This document shows, one piece after another, positions 35,232 to 46,564 of a stretch of DNA of 64,000 nt (position 1 is its first letter; each line of letters begins with the position of its first letter). The translations under genes were made by a program, and so were the position numbers. The notes under the pieces were generated by a model, which saw only the letters and a list, made by a program, of their open reading frames with translations, made no database searches and had not been told where the DNA came from. Source of the DNA: Coleophoma eucalyptorum (Eukaryota; Ascomycota; Leotiomycetes; Helotiales; Dermateaceae); NCBI GenBank assembly GCA_026120035.1, contig JALRME010000043.1:62001-126000 (forward strand), in the 5' to 3' direction.

Positions 35232-36296
35232 ATGTCATCGCAACTGGACCCCGAAGAGGTCGTCGAGGGCCTAGAGCCGTTTGCTATCACGCCACCGCTG
35301 CTCAATAGCTCCAATCCCTGGGCCACCACGCTCGCCGATCTCACAGCCCTATATGAGTGCCCCTTTACAGGCGCCGTTACCACGAGAACATCCTTGCTCC
35401 AGGGCTTCCCACACAATGCAGCATTACATCAGTACACCTTTTTCAGCGCCTCTGAAGGTCTTGCTACGGCCAAGGTTGGAGAGAATGGTCGTAGTGAGGT
35501 CAAGAGTGGGGAGGGATGCAGCTTGAACACGCTGGGATACAGCCCGATCCTGCTGAATGAGTACCTAGCTATGGTAGTAGAGCTCTCCAAATCTTCTTCT
35601 CTCAGCCAGCGGAAAACCCCAAAGCCGTTTATAGTCTCTGTCACGGGATCGGCCGAGGAGGTAGCTGAGTGCTATCAAAGAATTTCCCAAGTGGCGGCGC
35701 AGAATGAGAAACTGAAGCTTTTTATGGAAGTCAATCTGTCGTGTCCCAATATCTTGGACAAACCACCCCCAGCATATGATGGCGCTTCTCTAGGAGAATA
35801 CATTAGAGCCATCGCCGCAATCAAGGCAGGGTCGGCTGCGCCAGTACATGTTGGAATTAAGACCCCGCCATATACGTATCAAGGCCAATACGTTACCTTG
35901 ATGAAAACGCTGGAAGAGTCAACGGAGAAGTGTCCGATCTCCTTCATTACAGCTACGAACACCCTGGGTTCATGTCTGGTGCTGAACGAGGAGAATAACC
36001 CCGCCTTGGGCTCAGCGAATGGATCTGGAATTGGTGGTGTAGCTGGCGAAGCTATTCATCCTTTGGCGTTGGGAAATGTGAAGACGATCCGCAGCCTCCT
36101 TGATGCATCAGCACGTGAAGATATCAAGAGGATCTCCATTATAGGCATTGGAGGAGTTAGCGATGCAGCAGGGTTTAAGAGAATGAAGAGTGTCGGTGCA
36201 GGAGCTGTTGGTGTTGGTACGGCATTAGGCAGGGAAGGCGTTGCAGTATTTGAGAAGATTACCAATTCTTTGAATGAGTGCGACCTCACCTTTTAA
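35232..36296 (+). CDS. Dihydroorotate dehydrogenase, class 1A (URA1-like)
   Basis: One exon, 354 residues. FMN enzymes of this class oxidise dihydroorotate to orotate with fumarate as acceptor, in the cytosol. Visible motifs: ITPPLLNSSNPWATT near the N-terminus, NTLGYSP, NLSCPN with the class-1 catalytic Cys171, HVGIKTPPYTYQGQY (FMN-contacting Lys), TATNTLGSCL, GIGGVAGEAIHPLAL and the C-terminal phosphate-binding GIGGVSDAAGF/GVGTAL. No mitochondrial presequence or membrane helix, unlike class 2 enzymes. The frame stays open 366 bp upstream but without an ATG, so 35232 is the start. Whether it serves pyrimidine synthesis or another dihydropyrimidine/dihydroorotate-like substrate is not known from sequence. 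It converges on the ferritin-like gene 297 bp away. Confidence 0.9.
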   Translation: MSSQLDPEEVVEGLEPFAITPPLLNSSNPWATTLADLTALYECPFTGAVTTRTSLLQGFPHNAALHQYTFFSASEGLATAKVGENGRSEVKSGEGCSLNTLGYSPILLNEYLAMVVELSKSSSLSQRKTPKPFIVSVTGSAEEVAECYQRISQVAAQNEKLKLFMEVNLSCPNILDKPPPAYDGASLGEYIRAIAAIKAGSAAPVHVGIKTPPYTYQGQYVTLMKTLEESTEKCPISFITATNTLGSCLVLNEENNPALGSANGSGIGGVAGEAIHPLALGNVKTIRSLLDASAREDIKRISIIGIGGVSDAAGFKRMKSVGAGAVGVGTALGREGVAVFEKITNSLNECDLTF

Positions 36297-36593
36297 ATTC
36301 AGTTCATTATGATCGAGGGAAGGAGGAATCAGAATAGAATTGGATTGATGTATACACATAATAATAAAGATCAGATGAGAAGCATAGCGTTCTCTCCGAG
36401 GAAGAAGAATAAAATTATCCAAAAGGGTATCCGGCTCCTTTCTTGTGATTTCTGCGTGTCTCGTCTCCTACTAACTAACGATCTCGCTTTCTCCAAATTG
36501 GTTTTTTAATTTTTTGATTTCTTTGGTTATATATACGACATCTCATCTTCACGACCTCACTGTTCAGAGACTGTACTGTGCGACTCCACCTCT

Positions 36594-37663
36594 CTATGAG
36601 ATTGGGAGGACCATAGGGCCAGCAACGGTAATAGCATCGGTCAAGACACCGCTTGCTGGCGATTGGTTGGCCAAAAGCATGTAGGTAACACCGGCAAGAC
36701 CTTGGGGAACAGTGCATTCACCGTTGGCGAAAGGAGTGAAAGCAGTTCCACCTGGAAGACCACCATTGGTGAAGGCACAAGAAGTGGCGCCAGTGGCGGT
36801 GGTAGTGACCTTAAGGGTGTCGCCGGCTGCGATAGCAGTAGTGCTGTTGGCAGCACCTCCAGTCATGGTAAGGGCTGGGAAAGGAGTGATGGCCAAGTTG
36901 GATCCAACGGGGCATGATTGAATGAAGCCAGCGGCGAGGGTGAAGACACTTCGGATTCCGAGAGGGGTATCGAAAGCAGAGGGGATAGCAGCGGACTTGG
37001 AGGCTGTGCGGATGAAAGTCTGATGACGAGACTCGACGGTGACAATCTCAGCAGCGACGGTCAGAATATCTGGAGACTTGACAAGTGGTGCAGCACCGAG
37101 GTAACTGTGAACTATTAGTTAAGCGATGACGGCAGGAGGCGAGGAGACATACGCTGAGACACCGATGTTCTCAAGAACAGCAGCGGTCTGGACCATGGCA
37201 GCAGCGGTGGTGAAGCCGAAGTTGTATTGGCAGGCTACGACGGGTTGGGTTCCGGCACCAACGATGGCACTGTTGAGGGTGGTAACGTGCGTCTGCTCAG
37301 TCGTAGCAATTGACTTCAAGTTGGTGATGTCGGTGGTGGTAAGACCCGCAGCCTGGAAGTCAGCATCCGTGAACTTGGCAAAGCCCTGTGCGTAGAAAGC
37401 TGTCTCGAGATTCTCTGCTGTCAAAGCGCTATAATTCCGGTCAGCAGCTATTCTCGTGATTTCCGGATGCTCATCCCCACGTACAATTGCAAGACATCGA
37501 TGTCAGTCAATCCATCGGGGAGACCGGTTGAAGGGTTTTGTCTTCGGTGGACATTGTATAGCTTCAAAGCTCGGTCGTTCAACATTGGCTGGGCTGGAAG
37601 AGCGGAAGCCAAGGTTGCAAGTCCAACTGCCACCACTCCGGTGATCTGTCTGATGCTAGGCAT
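36594..37663 (-). CDS. Secreted ferritin-like protein, Rds1/stress-response type
   Basis: Three minus-strand exons, 37663-37485, 37428-37153 and 37104-36594, encode 321 residues. A signal peptide (MPSIRQITGVVAVGLATLASA) precedes a four-helix ferritin-like domain. The helices keep the di-iron pattern: Glu in LTAENLETAFY, E-x-x-H in TEQTHV, Glu and E-x-x-H in EIVTVESRH. The typical blocks SAYLGAAPLV and FDTPLGIRSVFTLAAGFIQSCP follow. The C-terminal 100 residues form a Thr/Ala/Gly-rich beta-type region ending GPMVLPIS. The first donor is GTACGT (not the in-frame GTGGGG next to it), giving DVLQF-ALTAENLE. Family members are nutrient- or stress-induced in fungi; the biochemical role is unsettled. 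Confidence 0.92.
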
Positions 37664-39099
37664 TTTGAAGAATCGGTTGATTAAGAAATATCGTATGAAT
37701 TGTCGAAGAGGATAAGTACAGCAGCAAGACCAGGCTGAGTAAAGGAGGGCGAGAAGCGAAGTGGGTATTAAAGAATATTAAGATGAAATACGAGCGATTG
37801 TTAAAACAAAAGCAGACCAGCGCTTGGAATAATAGAAATGGGAGAGCGACGAAGAGGATGATTCCTTGGAAACAAAGAAAGGGTGGGAAGTCGAGCGGTT
37901 ATAGCTCAATGGACAGAAGGGGCGAGCGGACACAGCATCGTTGCTTGGCATCCAACGGGAAGTCAGATCACCGGCGCGACGAGCAGTCGCTTGTTCTCCC
38001 AGTCTCTTCCGTACGGAGAAAGCAGCAGGGCAGGCCAAAAGTTTGCCTTGGGCAGGCCAGGAAGCTGAGCCATCCGAAGGGGCTTTAAGCTCACTGACAG
38101 CGGGATCTGCCAATTCTCACCGTAGGAGCCAGTGAGCAGGAGGCACCGGGGGATGACGACCCACTGTGCCATCCATATCACGCTCGGAAAGATTAAGGTT
38201 AAAGCAGTTGCTTAACCCAATTTCTCAACCATGATCCACTCTCCTCCACCCTACCGTGGCATGATGGTGGTGATGACTTCCGTCGCTTGTCAAGAAAATA
38301 AGCGAAAGGAAAGACGGGGTTACGATGTTAGAGACTCGTTTGAGAGCCCGCAAATCGCTCACGCTAAGCCGCCGGTTTGCGACAATCATCTCAGGTATTG
38401 GTTCTTCCGGTGGCATGCATGTCCAATGAAGACTTTGCTGGCTTCCGACGGATGTCCCTCTGGCCGTAATCTGCAACCTTTCGTGTTCCACAACGTAAGC
38501 CTACCCATGGTCACTGGTAGCTACAACTAGTTCACGCGCCCGAAAACACCAAGCTTTAACAAGACTTTTTGCCAAGATCTTACTTAAATAATTGGCGAGC
38601 ATATGGTGGATGTTGAGCTTCCGAGAATGCCCTATGGACAGAAATTGATTCCGACCTAGTTTCGAAGGTCAATTTGCAAAAGCAAACTCGAGCTGTCAAC
38701 CGGCAAGGCAATGGAAACATTAAAAGGAAACGGTAAGTAGTTTATGATTTGACGCTAGTAACTATCAATGCACAACGCTAAAAGCAAAAGAAAACACAGT
38801 TTTGGATCCGTTGATATACCTGCGCGAGCTTCAACCTTTTTTTTTGGAACGCGTGCAACCTGGTCCTGATTGATTTATGAAGCTGTCTGACCTCAATTGA
38901 TTGAGTGTCCTATTACCGGTCCCATGCACGAGCTTCTCTCGCGTAGGACAGTCCCCAAAAGCAATTGTACATGTGCTCTCCAACCACTTCGGATGCATCC
39001 ACGGAGGCCACCATTTTCGCCACCAGACGACGTGCAACAGAAAAAGTGCAAATGATACAGCTTATAGCTCAGCAATGAGCAGTGTTATTCTATGAAGAT
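37664..39099. other. Intergenic region between Rds1-like gene and SSD1
   Basis: 1.4 kb with no supported gene. Frames of 60-110 codons on both strands at 37778-38530 are overlapping and featureless. The left part is presumably the promoter of the ferritin-like gene, the right part the SSD1 3' UTR. Confidence 0.55.
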
Positions 39100-42000
39100 T
39101 TAAAGAGCGTATGGGTTGAGCGAGCGAATGGTCAAGCATCTTAAGGATATTAGCAGCGCTCATTTGTCTGAGGAATATAACTTACGGAGGACTTTTGGTG
39201 AGATCTGTCTTGAGAATAACTGGAACGCGGGTCATTTCCTTAACATCCTGAATGTATTCACCATTCTCCTCTCTCAAGGTGAATAGCTTCAAGTATTTCT
39301 CCTTCAAGGATAGCTTAGCCTCAACTGGTTCAGGAGCTGGAACCTTAGAGTCGGATCTTGTGCGGTGGAGAGTACCGGCAGCAGAAAGAGATCCCCTAGT
39401 AGGGGAGGGTGGGACACTTTGAGTGGGTCGCTCCGCAAGAGAAACACCAGCGAGACTCTCAGCAACATCGGATGCATCATCATCATCGTCGAAAAGAGCA
39501 TCAACATCATCGGTGGATATTGTTCCAGTCTCCATTTGTTTGCGCTGAGCCTCTTCATGCTCTTTCTTGGCTCTCTCGGCAACAGCCGCTTGTCTAGCAG
39601 CAGCAGCGGCATTTGTTGCGCGTTGAGAAGCTCCGGCCTTCGGACGTTCATCCTCTGGAACATATGCTGAGGAGGTGACACCCTTCTCCCAGTACAGTTC
39701 CAGAATACGATCATTCTTTCGGAACTCAGCCTTCTTGAGAGGAAGCTGATCACAATGAACACGCTTTTCGAAGCCGAACTCTGGAATCAAGACATCAAAG
39801 GCAGAGTCATAAACACAGATGACAATTCCCTCGCTAATCAACTCTCCACCGGCTTCTTCTCTCTTTCTGTCCATCATTCTACAAGATTCAATATGCACAC
39901 TCTGCTCTTGAGCATTTTGTGCTGAGTCCTTCTTGGTATTGCAAGACTCAGTAGTCTTGACAAGCGATTCAATGTCCTCGTTATACTCGATCTTGCCTTC
40001 AGAGAGAACAGCTTCGAGTTGACGGTGAACAACAAGATCCGCATAGCGGCGGAATGGGTTTGTAAAGTGAGTGTACAAAGGTAGGTTTAGTGCATAGTGA
40101 GGATAAAGATGTTGTGGGGTCTTTCCTGCAATGTAGTACTTTGCGCGTTGCATGGTCTTGACCAGAAGGGTTTCCATTCCCTTACGAAGATCACTGTCGT
40201 CGACCTTGAACAGGCTGTTTTGAAGTGTACCACTGCTTGAGGTATCCACCTCGTAGCTAATCTTGTTCATGCGTTCAGCGAAGGTCTGAAGCCTGCGTGG
40301 GTTCGGTGCCCCATGTCTTCGAAGGAGTGCCTTTTCAGGTAGTCCTTTGGCGATCTTTTGAGCCACATAAGCGTTAGCCTTGTGCAACAGCTCTTCAATG
40401 AGTTCATGAGAAGTTGTTGAGTCGAAAATGTTGTGCTCCACAGGGACGTTCTCATCGTCCAATTGATAGATCAGTCGAAGTGGGGCAATGGTCTCGCCAT
40501 CTGAGCCGAGTCGGCTTTCACGGAACTTTTGAGAGACGGCCTAGAACTTTCAGCTTAAGTTAACCACAGAATAAAAGTTTAACTCACATAAAGGATTTGA
40601 ATATCCTTTACTTCTGCTCCGTCAAGCTTTGCATCAGTGTGACCTTCAAGAACAGCGTCGACCTCCTTGTATGTCAACTTTCCAGAGCTTTTAATTATAC
40701 TCTTTCCAATCCAAGTGTCATCATCGGAAACGGCACCAGTTTGAGCGTTGACTTTGAAGACCACACTGACAGTCAAACGCTCTTGACCCGGTGTCAAAGA
40801 GCAGATCTCAGAAGCGATTTTGGGTGGGAGCATGTTGCAGGCCCCTGAATCCGGTTAGAAATATTTAGCAATCAGGTACAGACAGATTGGTTGGTGATAG
40901 CTCCAAAGAACACAAGAGAAAATAGTGGAGAGGACTCACGGTTCATAAGATACACAGCAGTACCTCGCTTCTTGGCCTCGCGGTCCACAAGTGAGTTTGC
41001 TTTGATGAAGTGAGCAACATCTGCAATGTGAATACCAATCTCAATTTTTCCATCGGGGAGAGACTTGACGTGGAAAGCATCGTCAAGCTCGTTCGCGCCG
41101 TTGGGATCGATGGTAAAGGTTTTCTCCTCTCGGAAGTCACGGCGAGCAGCGATGGCTTCCTGGTCTTCTTTGGCAAGGTCCCAGTCATCGAGGCCTACAC
41201 TGCGAGTTACAGCATCCGAGAACTCATCGGAAGCGAAGTTATTATCTCTGAGAAGTGCATCGGTTTCAACCTTCAGCTCGCCCATCTTACCAAGTTGCTC
41301 CACTAGAGTACCGAAAGGATGAAGGGAGGTGATGGGCCATCTCTTTATGCATGCAACGAAAATTCTGTCCGCATACTCCTGGTGCTTCTCAACGAAGTCA
41401 CGAGGTGCCTGCTCGGTGGGAATTGCAATTAATGGAACCCTCTTGCTGATTTGAAGTCAGTAACAACGTAGCAATGAAGAGAAATTAGTGTAATAATGGA
41501 GTGACAGTGGAGTGACAATGAATTGTTTATGGAAAAAGGTTGGTTAATGATAGTTCATCAAGTGGGTGCTTACTCCGTTGGCTTAAACCAGACAATCTTT
41601 GGTTTATCTTGTTGACGTTGCTCTTGATGACGACCGTTGCCACCATCTCTGGCAGCACGCTCAGCCTCCTGCTTCTCCTTTGTGGCCTGGCTACTGGGAC
41701 GAAGTAAGCCAAGTGTACCGGAGAACATTTGGCCAGCAACACGCTCTATGACTGCAACGATGTGACCGGCATAGAGAGGTTTTTGCTCCTGTTAGGGATA
41801 TAGTTAGCAATGAGGCCAAAGACAGGTTGATAGCCCCAAGGGTGAGCTAGAAGCATAGGGAAGAAGTTAATGCTTACATCGTTGACTTCCTCTTCTTCAA
41901 CAAGTAGAAGACTCTGGCCCTCAACCTCGACATCATCATTCTTCTTTTGTGTAGGTCGTTGTCTCAGACTTCCACGACGTCTGATTCCACCTTCATTGTT

Positions 42001-43737
42001 GCTTTCGTCACCATTCGTAGAGTTATCACGATGGGATCTCTCGCCATTGGTGTTGTTGTTTCCACCGCTTCTAGTATCCGTGATATCTTTGCGTTTCTTT
42101 TTCTCCTCCTTCTCACGCTTTTGTCCCCAGACCTCATCTACATCAAGTAGCTCAACCGCAACGAGATCTCCTTCCAGAGCTCGGTTACGATCTTTACTAC
42201 CGCAGATAAAGATGTCTGCATCAAGGAGACCATCTTGCGTGGATACATAAGCATCGCTACGATTCTTCTTGTTAACCCGTAGGATACCTGAGACAAGCTG
42301 GCCATCCCCCAAAAGAGCAGGAAGGGTGGCTTGTGGCAAGTATGGAGTGAAGAGAGTCTTTCTTTGTTGCTGTTGCTGTTGGGCAGACAGCTGTGGAGCA
42401 TGTTGACTCCCTTGAAGACCAACATGGCCGTTCATTTGAGCAGCCTGAAGAGCTTGAAGTTGGCTCATCTGGAGTGGGTTCAATTGTTGGCCAGGGTACA
42501 TTGGCTGCTGAACAAGAGCCATCTGGCCTTGTGGAAGTTGAACCAGTTGTGGTTGAGATCCGTATTGAAAGTTACCAAGTGAGTTGATGGATTGGCTCAT
42601 AGAGCCACGATTGCGATGACCTGGCTGGAACCCACCCTGTTGCCCACCTTGGAAATTACCCATCTGGTTCTGGTCGGATTGGCCACCTTGATTTTGAGGT
42701 TGATTTCTCCAGTTACCCTCAAAGTTTCGAGAAGAATTTCTGGTATGACCTCCCTGTGCACTATTGCGTCGTTGGAAGTCAGTATTTTGAGAAGCAGATC
42801 CCTCGTTGGTAGATGGCATAGCTGGGAATTGGAAGTTTCCACCACCGCGCATGGAAGATCCACCTCGACCGCTTTGTCCTACTGCCATGCTTTGACTTCT
42901 GCCGTGAGCGCCAACACGGCCGCCTCGGGTAATTGCAATGTTACTGTTAGTCGACTGGCTTTGTGCACTCTTATCATCAGTCTGATCTGCAGCTCCAGGG
43001 ATAGGGAACTGGAAGCCAGACGTCGTACGCTTCTGCTGTGCAAGTTCAGCAGCTTTCTTAGCTTCTGGTAATGCAAGCGAATGACGACGTTGGTGTCCAC
43101 CACCTGGTGGTCCGCCACCACGACCACCTCTTTGACCATTGTTTTCTCGTTGTTGTCCTCCAAAGTCTCCAAAAGTAGAGCCTGATGCTCCTGACGATGG
43201 TGCTGGAGGAGGGCCCATGCCCATGTTGGGCAATGCCGATTGATTACGGCGATGTGACAGAGGCTGGGTTGGAGCACCCATTGGCGCATTCATCTGCTGC
43301 TGTGGGAGCTGACCTGGAAATTGAAAGGCATTTCCGGCTTGGAGGTTCTGCATTTGAGGTTGCAGAGGGTTGTAAGCACCTGCTGGAGCAAGGTGTTGAG
43401 TTGGGGGGATCATGCCCATGTTCACATATTGTTGATGAGTAGCTTGGATCTGCTGTTGCTGTTGCTGCAACAGCTCGATCTGTTGCTGAATCGCAAGTTG
43501 TTCCACTGAAGTAGATAAATGTTAGCATTAGTATGATAATGATGAATGCTAGTGCGAGGGTGTGATGACGACAGATACGCTGATGGGATACTTACTTCCA
43601 GGCGAAGAGAACATACTCATGAGCGGCGTAAGCTCCGAAGGACTTCTGCGATGTGCAATGTGAAGTCGACGACCAGTTGGACCAGCTACACCACCCTGTG
43701 GAGGGGGTGGTTGTGGTTGTTGCTGCTGCTGCTCCAT
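39100..43737 (-). CDS. ssd1: Ssd1-type RNB-domain RNA-binding translational repressor
   Basis: Seven minus-strand exons: 43737-43596, 43505-41878, 41788-41574, 41445-40940, 40844-40588, 40540-39186 and 39139-39100, 1380 residues, all phases matching. Ssd1 binds wall-protein mRNAs and controls their translation; it descends from Dis3-like exonucleases. The N-terminal 400 residues are Gln/Gly/Asn-rich and disordered, with FQFP at about 108, 212 and 272 and HxRxxS sites ending at Ser34, 137, 190, 253 and 306. Next comes the cold-shock/RNB core (KRVPLIAIPTEQAPRDFV; IKRWPITSLHPFGTLVEQ; TIDPNGANELDDAFHV at about 773-788). The acidic cluster has Glu781 where RNase II has Asp, consistent with a pseudo-nuclease. 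The 13-codon last exon (CLTIRSLNPYAL) supplies the conserved C-terminus. It shares a promoter region with gle1. Confidence 0.93.
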
Positions 43738-44296
43738 TGCGGAGGGTTGCACGTCGAGTGCGATTGAGATGGGGTGTTTGGTTGTATACGATCCGAAAGA
43801 TGGTGGGGGAATGATAATCTAGATCAAATGAGGGCAAAGGAGGGGATCAAAGTATTCCACTTGCTGGGAATCAAGGAGTGACTCGAGAATTCGAGAATGG
43901 AGATGAGGAAGGGTGGTGTTGAAGAATAGTCGAGGGTAGAAAGAGGACAAGCACATATGAATCCGAAGCGTCAACCTGGTTTCCATGTTTGGAACTAGCG
44001 TGAAGCTTTGACGTTTGGATGGCTGCGAGTCGACGCATAGTCACGTGGAGCTGTTTGAGGGGATCTGAGCTTAGGTAATACGCAGGCTGCATTTGGAAAT
44101 GCGGAAGAAAAGGCGGGCCGCACCAGGCTAGAGCTGCTGCCGCAAAGAACATCTCTGCACATCTCTCGGCTGCAGGTTGGATTCGGTAGGACATCCGAAA
44201 TGGGATATCTTCATCTTCAACTTCTGATACTCAACCCCTCCATACCTAGTTTGCTCTTCCTCCTCCCACAACGACGATTGATGTGTGCGCCACACC
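43738..44296. promoter_or_regulatory. Divergent promoter, ssd1 / gle1
   Basis: 559 bp between the start codons of two divergently transcribed genes. It contains a palindromic CACGTG at 44042-44047. No other gene fits here; short frames are featureless. Confidence 0.6.
44042..44047. promoter_or_regulatory. CACGTG E-box-type motif
   Basis: Palindromic CACGTG, the binding core of bHLH factors such as Cbf1, midway between ssd1 and gle1. A six-base match is expected by chance every few kilobases. Confidence 0.35.
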
Positions 44297-45966
44297 ATGG
44301 GCGATCCGTCATCTGCAGAAGATGATCTCCCAGCAGGCATGGGCAAGAGCCGCATCTCCCAGCTATATTCAAACTCCTCTTTATTCACCGAAAATCACTC
44401 TTCAGAAGAATTTCACCAAGAACAGCTTGATGCTGCATTTGCCGAACATACCAGGGTTCGAGACACGGCATTACGCGTGTTTCACCTCCACGAATTGCGA
44501 GAGGAAGCACTGAGGATCCAACAGGCTGCAGCTCAAGAAGAAGAGCGCGTTCGAATTGAGACGGAGAAAGCGAAGGAGGAGATTAGACTTCAAGAGCTTC
44601 GAGCAACGCACATTAAAGCACCTACGCCTCCTCCACGGCTACCCACTCCTCCTGCACCGTCGCCACCCCCAGCTGCACAACAGATTCCTCCGAAACAATT
44701 AACAACACCACGCGATTCCTCTTCAAAACCTGCTGTCGACACACCTCAGCCACAAGCTCCTCCACAACCTGCAGCCACAGCTCCGTTAGCCCAGCTCAAT
44801 GGTTCTGGGTCAGTCTCGAGGCCAGCGCAGCCAGCGCCGCCCACGCAACCACCCGCGGCGCCTGCTGTCCAGCCTCCAGTGCAGCTGCAACCTGCTCCCA
44901 AACCTGTGGCTCCTAAACCTACCCAGCCAGTTGCCTCCTTTGTCTTTGAAAGCGCCGACCAGTATGTCAAAATTCATATGAAGTTGAAAGAGTTGCGGAA
45001 ACATTTGAGCGAGGCAGTAAAACAAGATGCTGCTTTAAAAAAGAAGTTAGGCGAGATGCGACGAGAGATTAGAAGGTCCGTCGGCCAACTTACAGAAGGG
45101 AGAGGCGCAAACAAGACTCCTGTAATTATTATTCCACTCACTCATCAAATAGCTACTAATCTTTGATTTAGATGGCAAAAATAACGGAGAACCTCAAAGA
45201 AGCGTTAACAACGGTTCAGAGTCCTTTGATGGATGTGAGCATGGTTACGCTGTTTAAACCTGACCCACAAGAAGGCGCATTAAACAACGGCGATCAAATG
45301 CCAATGCTCTTCATATATTTGCTCAACATATTCTCGAAAGCAATCGTATCACAATTCATCGACGAAGCTGGTGTTTCAACTAGAGCGGCAGATCCAATTG
45401 GCGTGTCAGCTGTTTCCATCTTCTCAAAGCCTGAATTCTTGTGGCGTGGCCAGTCTCTGATTGCTATCCTGATTGCCAAGATGAGAGTTGTTTGCCCCGT
45501 TTTGTTCGGGATTCGAGGTAATGAAAAGACAGAAGAAGGTCGAGCAAGACTAGGATGGAAGAGAAACGAAGGACAATGGGTCGGTGAGCAGGAACACAAC
45601 ACTCGGATGACTGGTCTTGGTGCAGGGTATGCTGCATTGTCTTTGCGCGATTATTCGAAGACGAAACTGACGAATCCGTACCCTCCATCATTCTACTGGC
45701 AAACCATGGCGAGCATTGTCTCAACACCGCCAGACCAAACGTCTTCGACCCAATATATGGTTTTGAAAGCTCTAGTGGATGGCTACGAGCAACGCTTTAT
45801 GAATTTCTACGGCAGTGCAGCGCGAGCAGCTTTACAAGTTGCTTTAGTCGACTTTCCCAACAAGGCAGTAGAGAAAAATGCAGCAGTAGGCTCACTCAGA
45901 GTATTGGCTGACAAGCTGGGACGAGATATGGGTTTGCATTTACAGAATACGGCTGTTGGATGGTGA
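44297..45966 (+). CDS. gle1: Gle1-type mRNA export factor
   Basis: Exons 44297-45121 and 45172-45966, 539 residues. Gle1 sits at the cytoplasmic face of the nuclear pore and, with inositol hexakisphosphate, activates the DEAD-box ATPase Dbp5 to release exported mRNPs. The N-terminal part has an Arg/Glu/Lys-rich coiled coil (about 70-115), then a Pro/Ala/Gln-rich linker. The conserved C-terminal helical-repeat domain begins near ADQYVKIHMKLKELRKHL and continues through NLKEAL, FIYLLNIFSKAIVSQF, VCPVLFGIRG and YWQTMASIVSTPP. The 50-bp intron has a perfect TACTAAT branch site and a weak GTAATT donor; its phase is zero and it joins ANKTP to MAKITENL. The start is the first ATG in this frame. Confidence 0.93.
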
Positions 45967-46564
45967 TGAGTTTGCATCAGATGGAGTTATAGGATACTGG
46001 AATCGGAAGGAGTTTTGAGTGGCATCATTTGCTACAACATCTTCGAGATGTTCCAGAGATGGAGATACCCCCAGAAGAATTGAAAGAAGTTTCCTGCCAG
46101 GATTCGATCCAGTGATGTATTTTTGAAGTCGTGAATGCAGAAACGTTGTGGTCTGTTACCTATTTTTTCAATTTTAAGTTTGGATTAATTTGAAGCTTCA
46201 ATTCATCCCCATGTTCTCCGCATCCACTGCCGTAAGTGTAGATCCCCCGCCTTCACCACTTTTGTCAGTATTTACCCGGACTAAGTGGAATTCGCCTACA
46301 TCGAGGTTCCACGAGACTGATCGTACGTTTGCACAACCCTGTTTTCACAGGTAGTCTCCATTGACAAATGCATTATCCCTCTATTTCACCCGAGCCTGCC
46401 TTGCTCTTCTTAGCTGACGATGACTTCTTTCGTTTAGCTGCGTGTGAGCTCACAGCGGTGGAATACCCCGCTACCCCGCCAAACAAGTATAAATACGCGG
46501 GCGAACTCTCTGGCTTTCCGAGGTTCAGCTCTGAAAAATTCATCTGAACTCAATAATTGCCAGT
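45967..46564. other. Intergenic region gle1 to GH1 gene
   Basis: About 600 bp: gle1 3' UTR and the promoter of the GH1-family gene, including a TATA box at 46488-46495. A 72-codon frame at 46444 is in another phase and is rejected. Confidence 0.6.
46488..46495 (+). promoter_or_regulatory. TATA box of GH1-family gene
   Basis: TATAAATA lies 77 bp before the chosen start codon at 46565, which supports that start over upstream ATGs in other frames. Confidence 0.55.
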
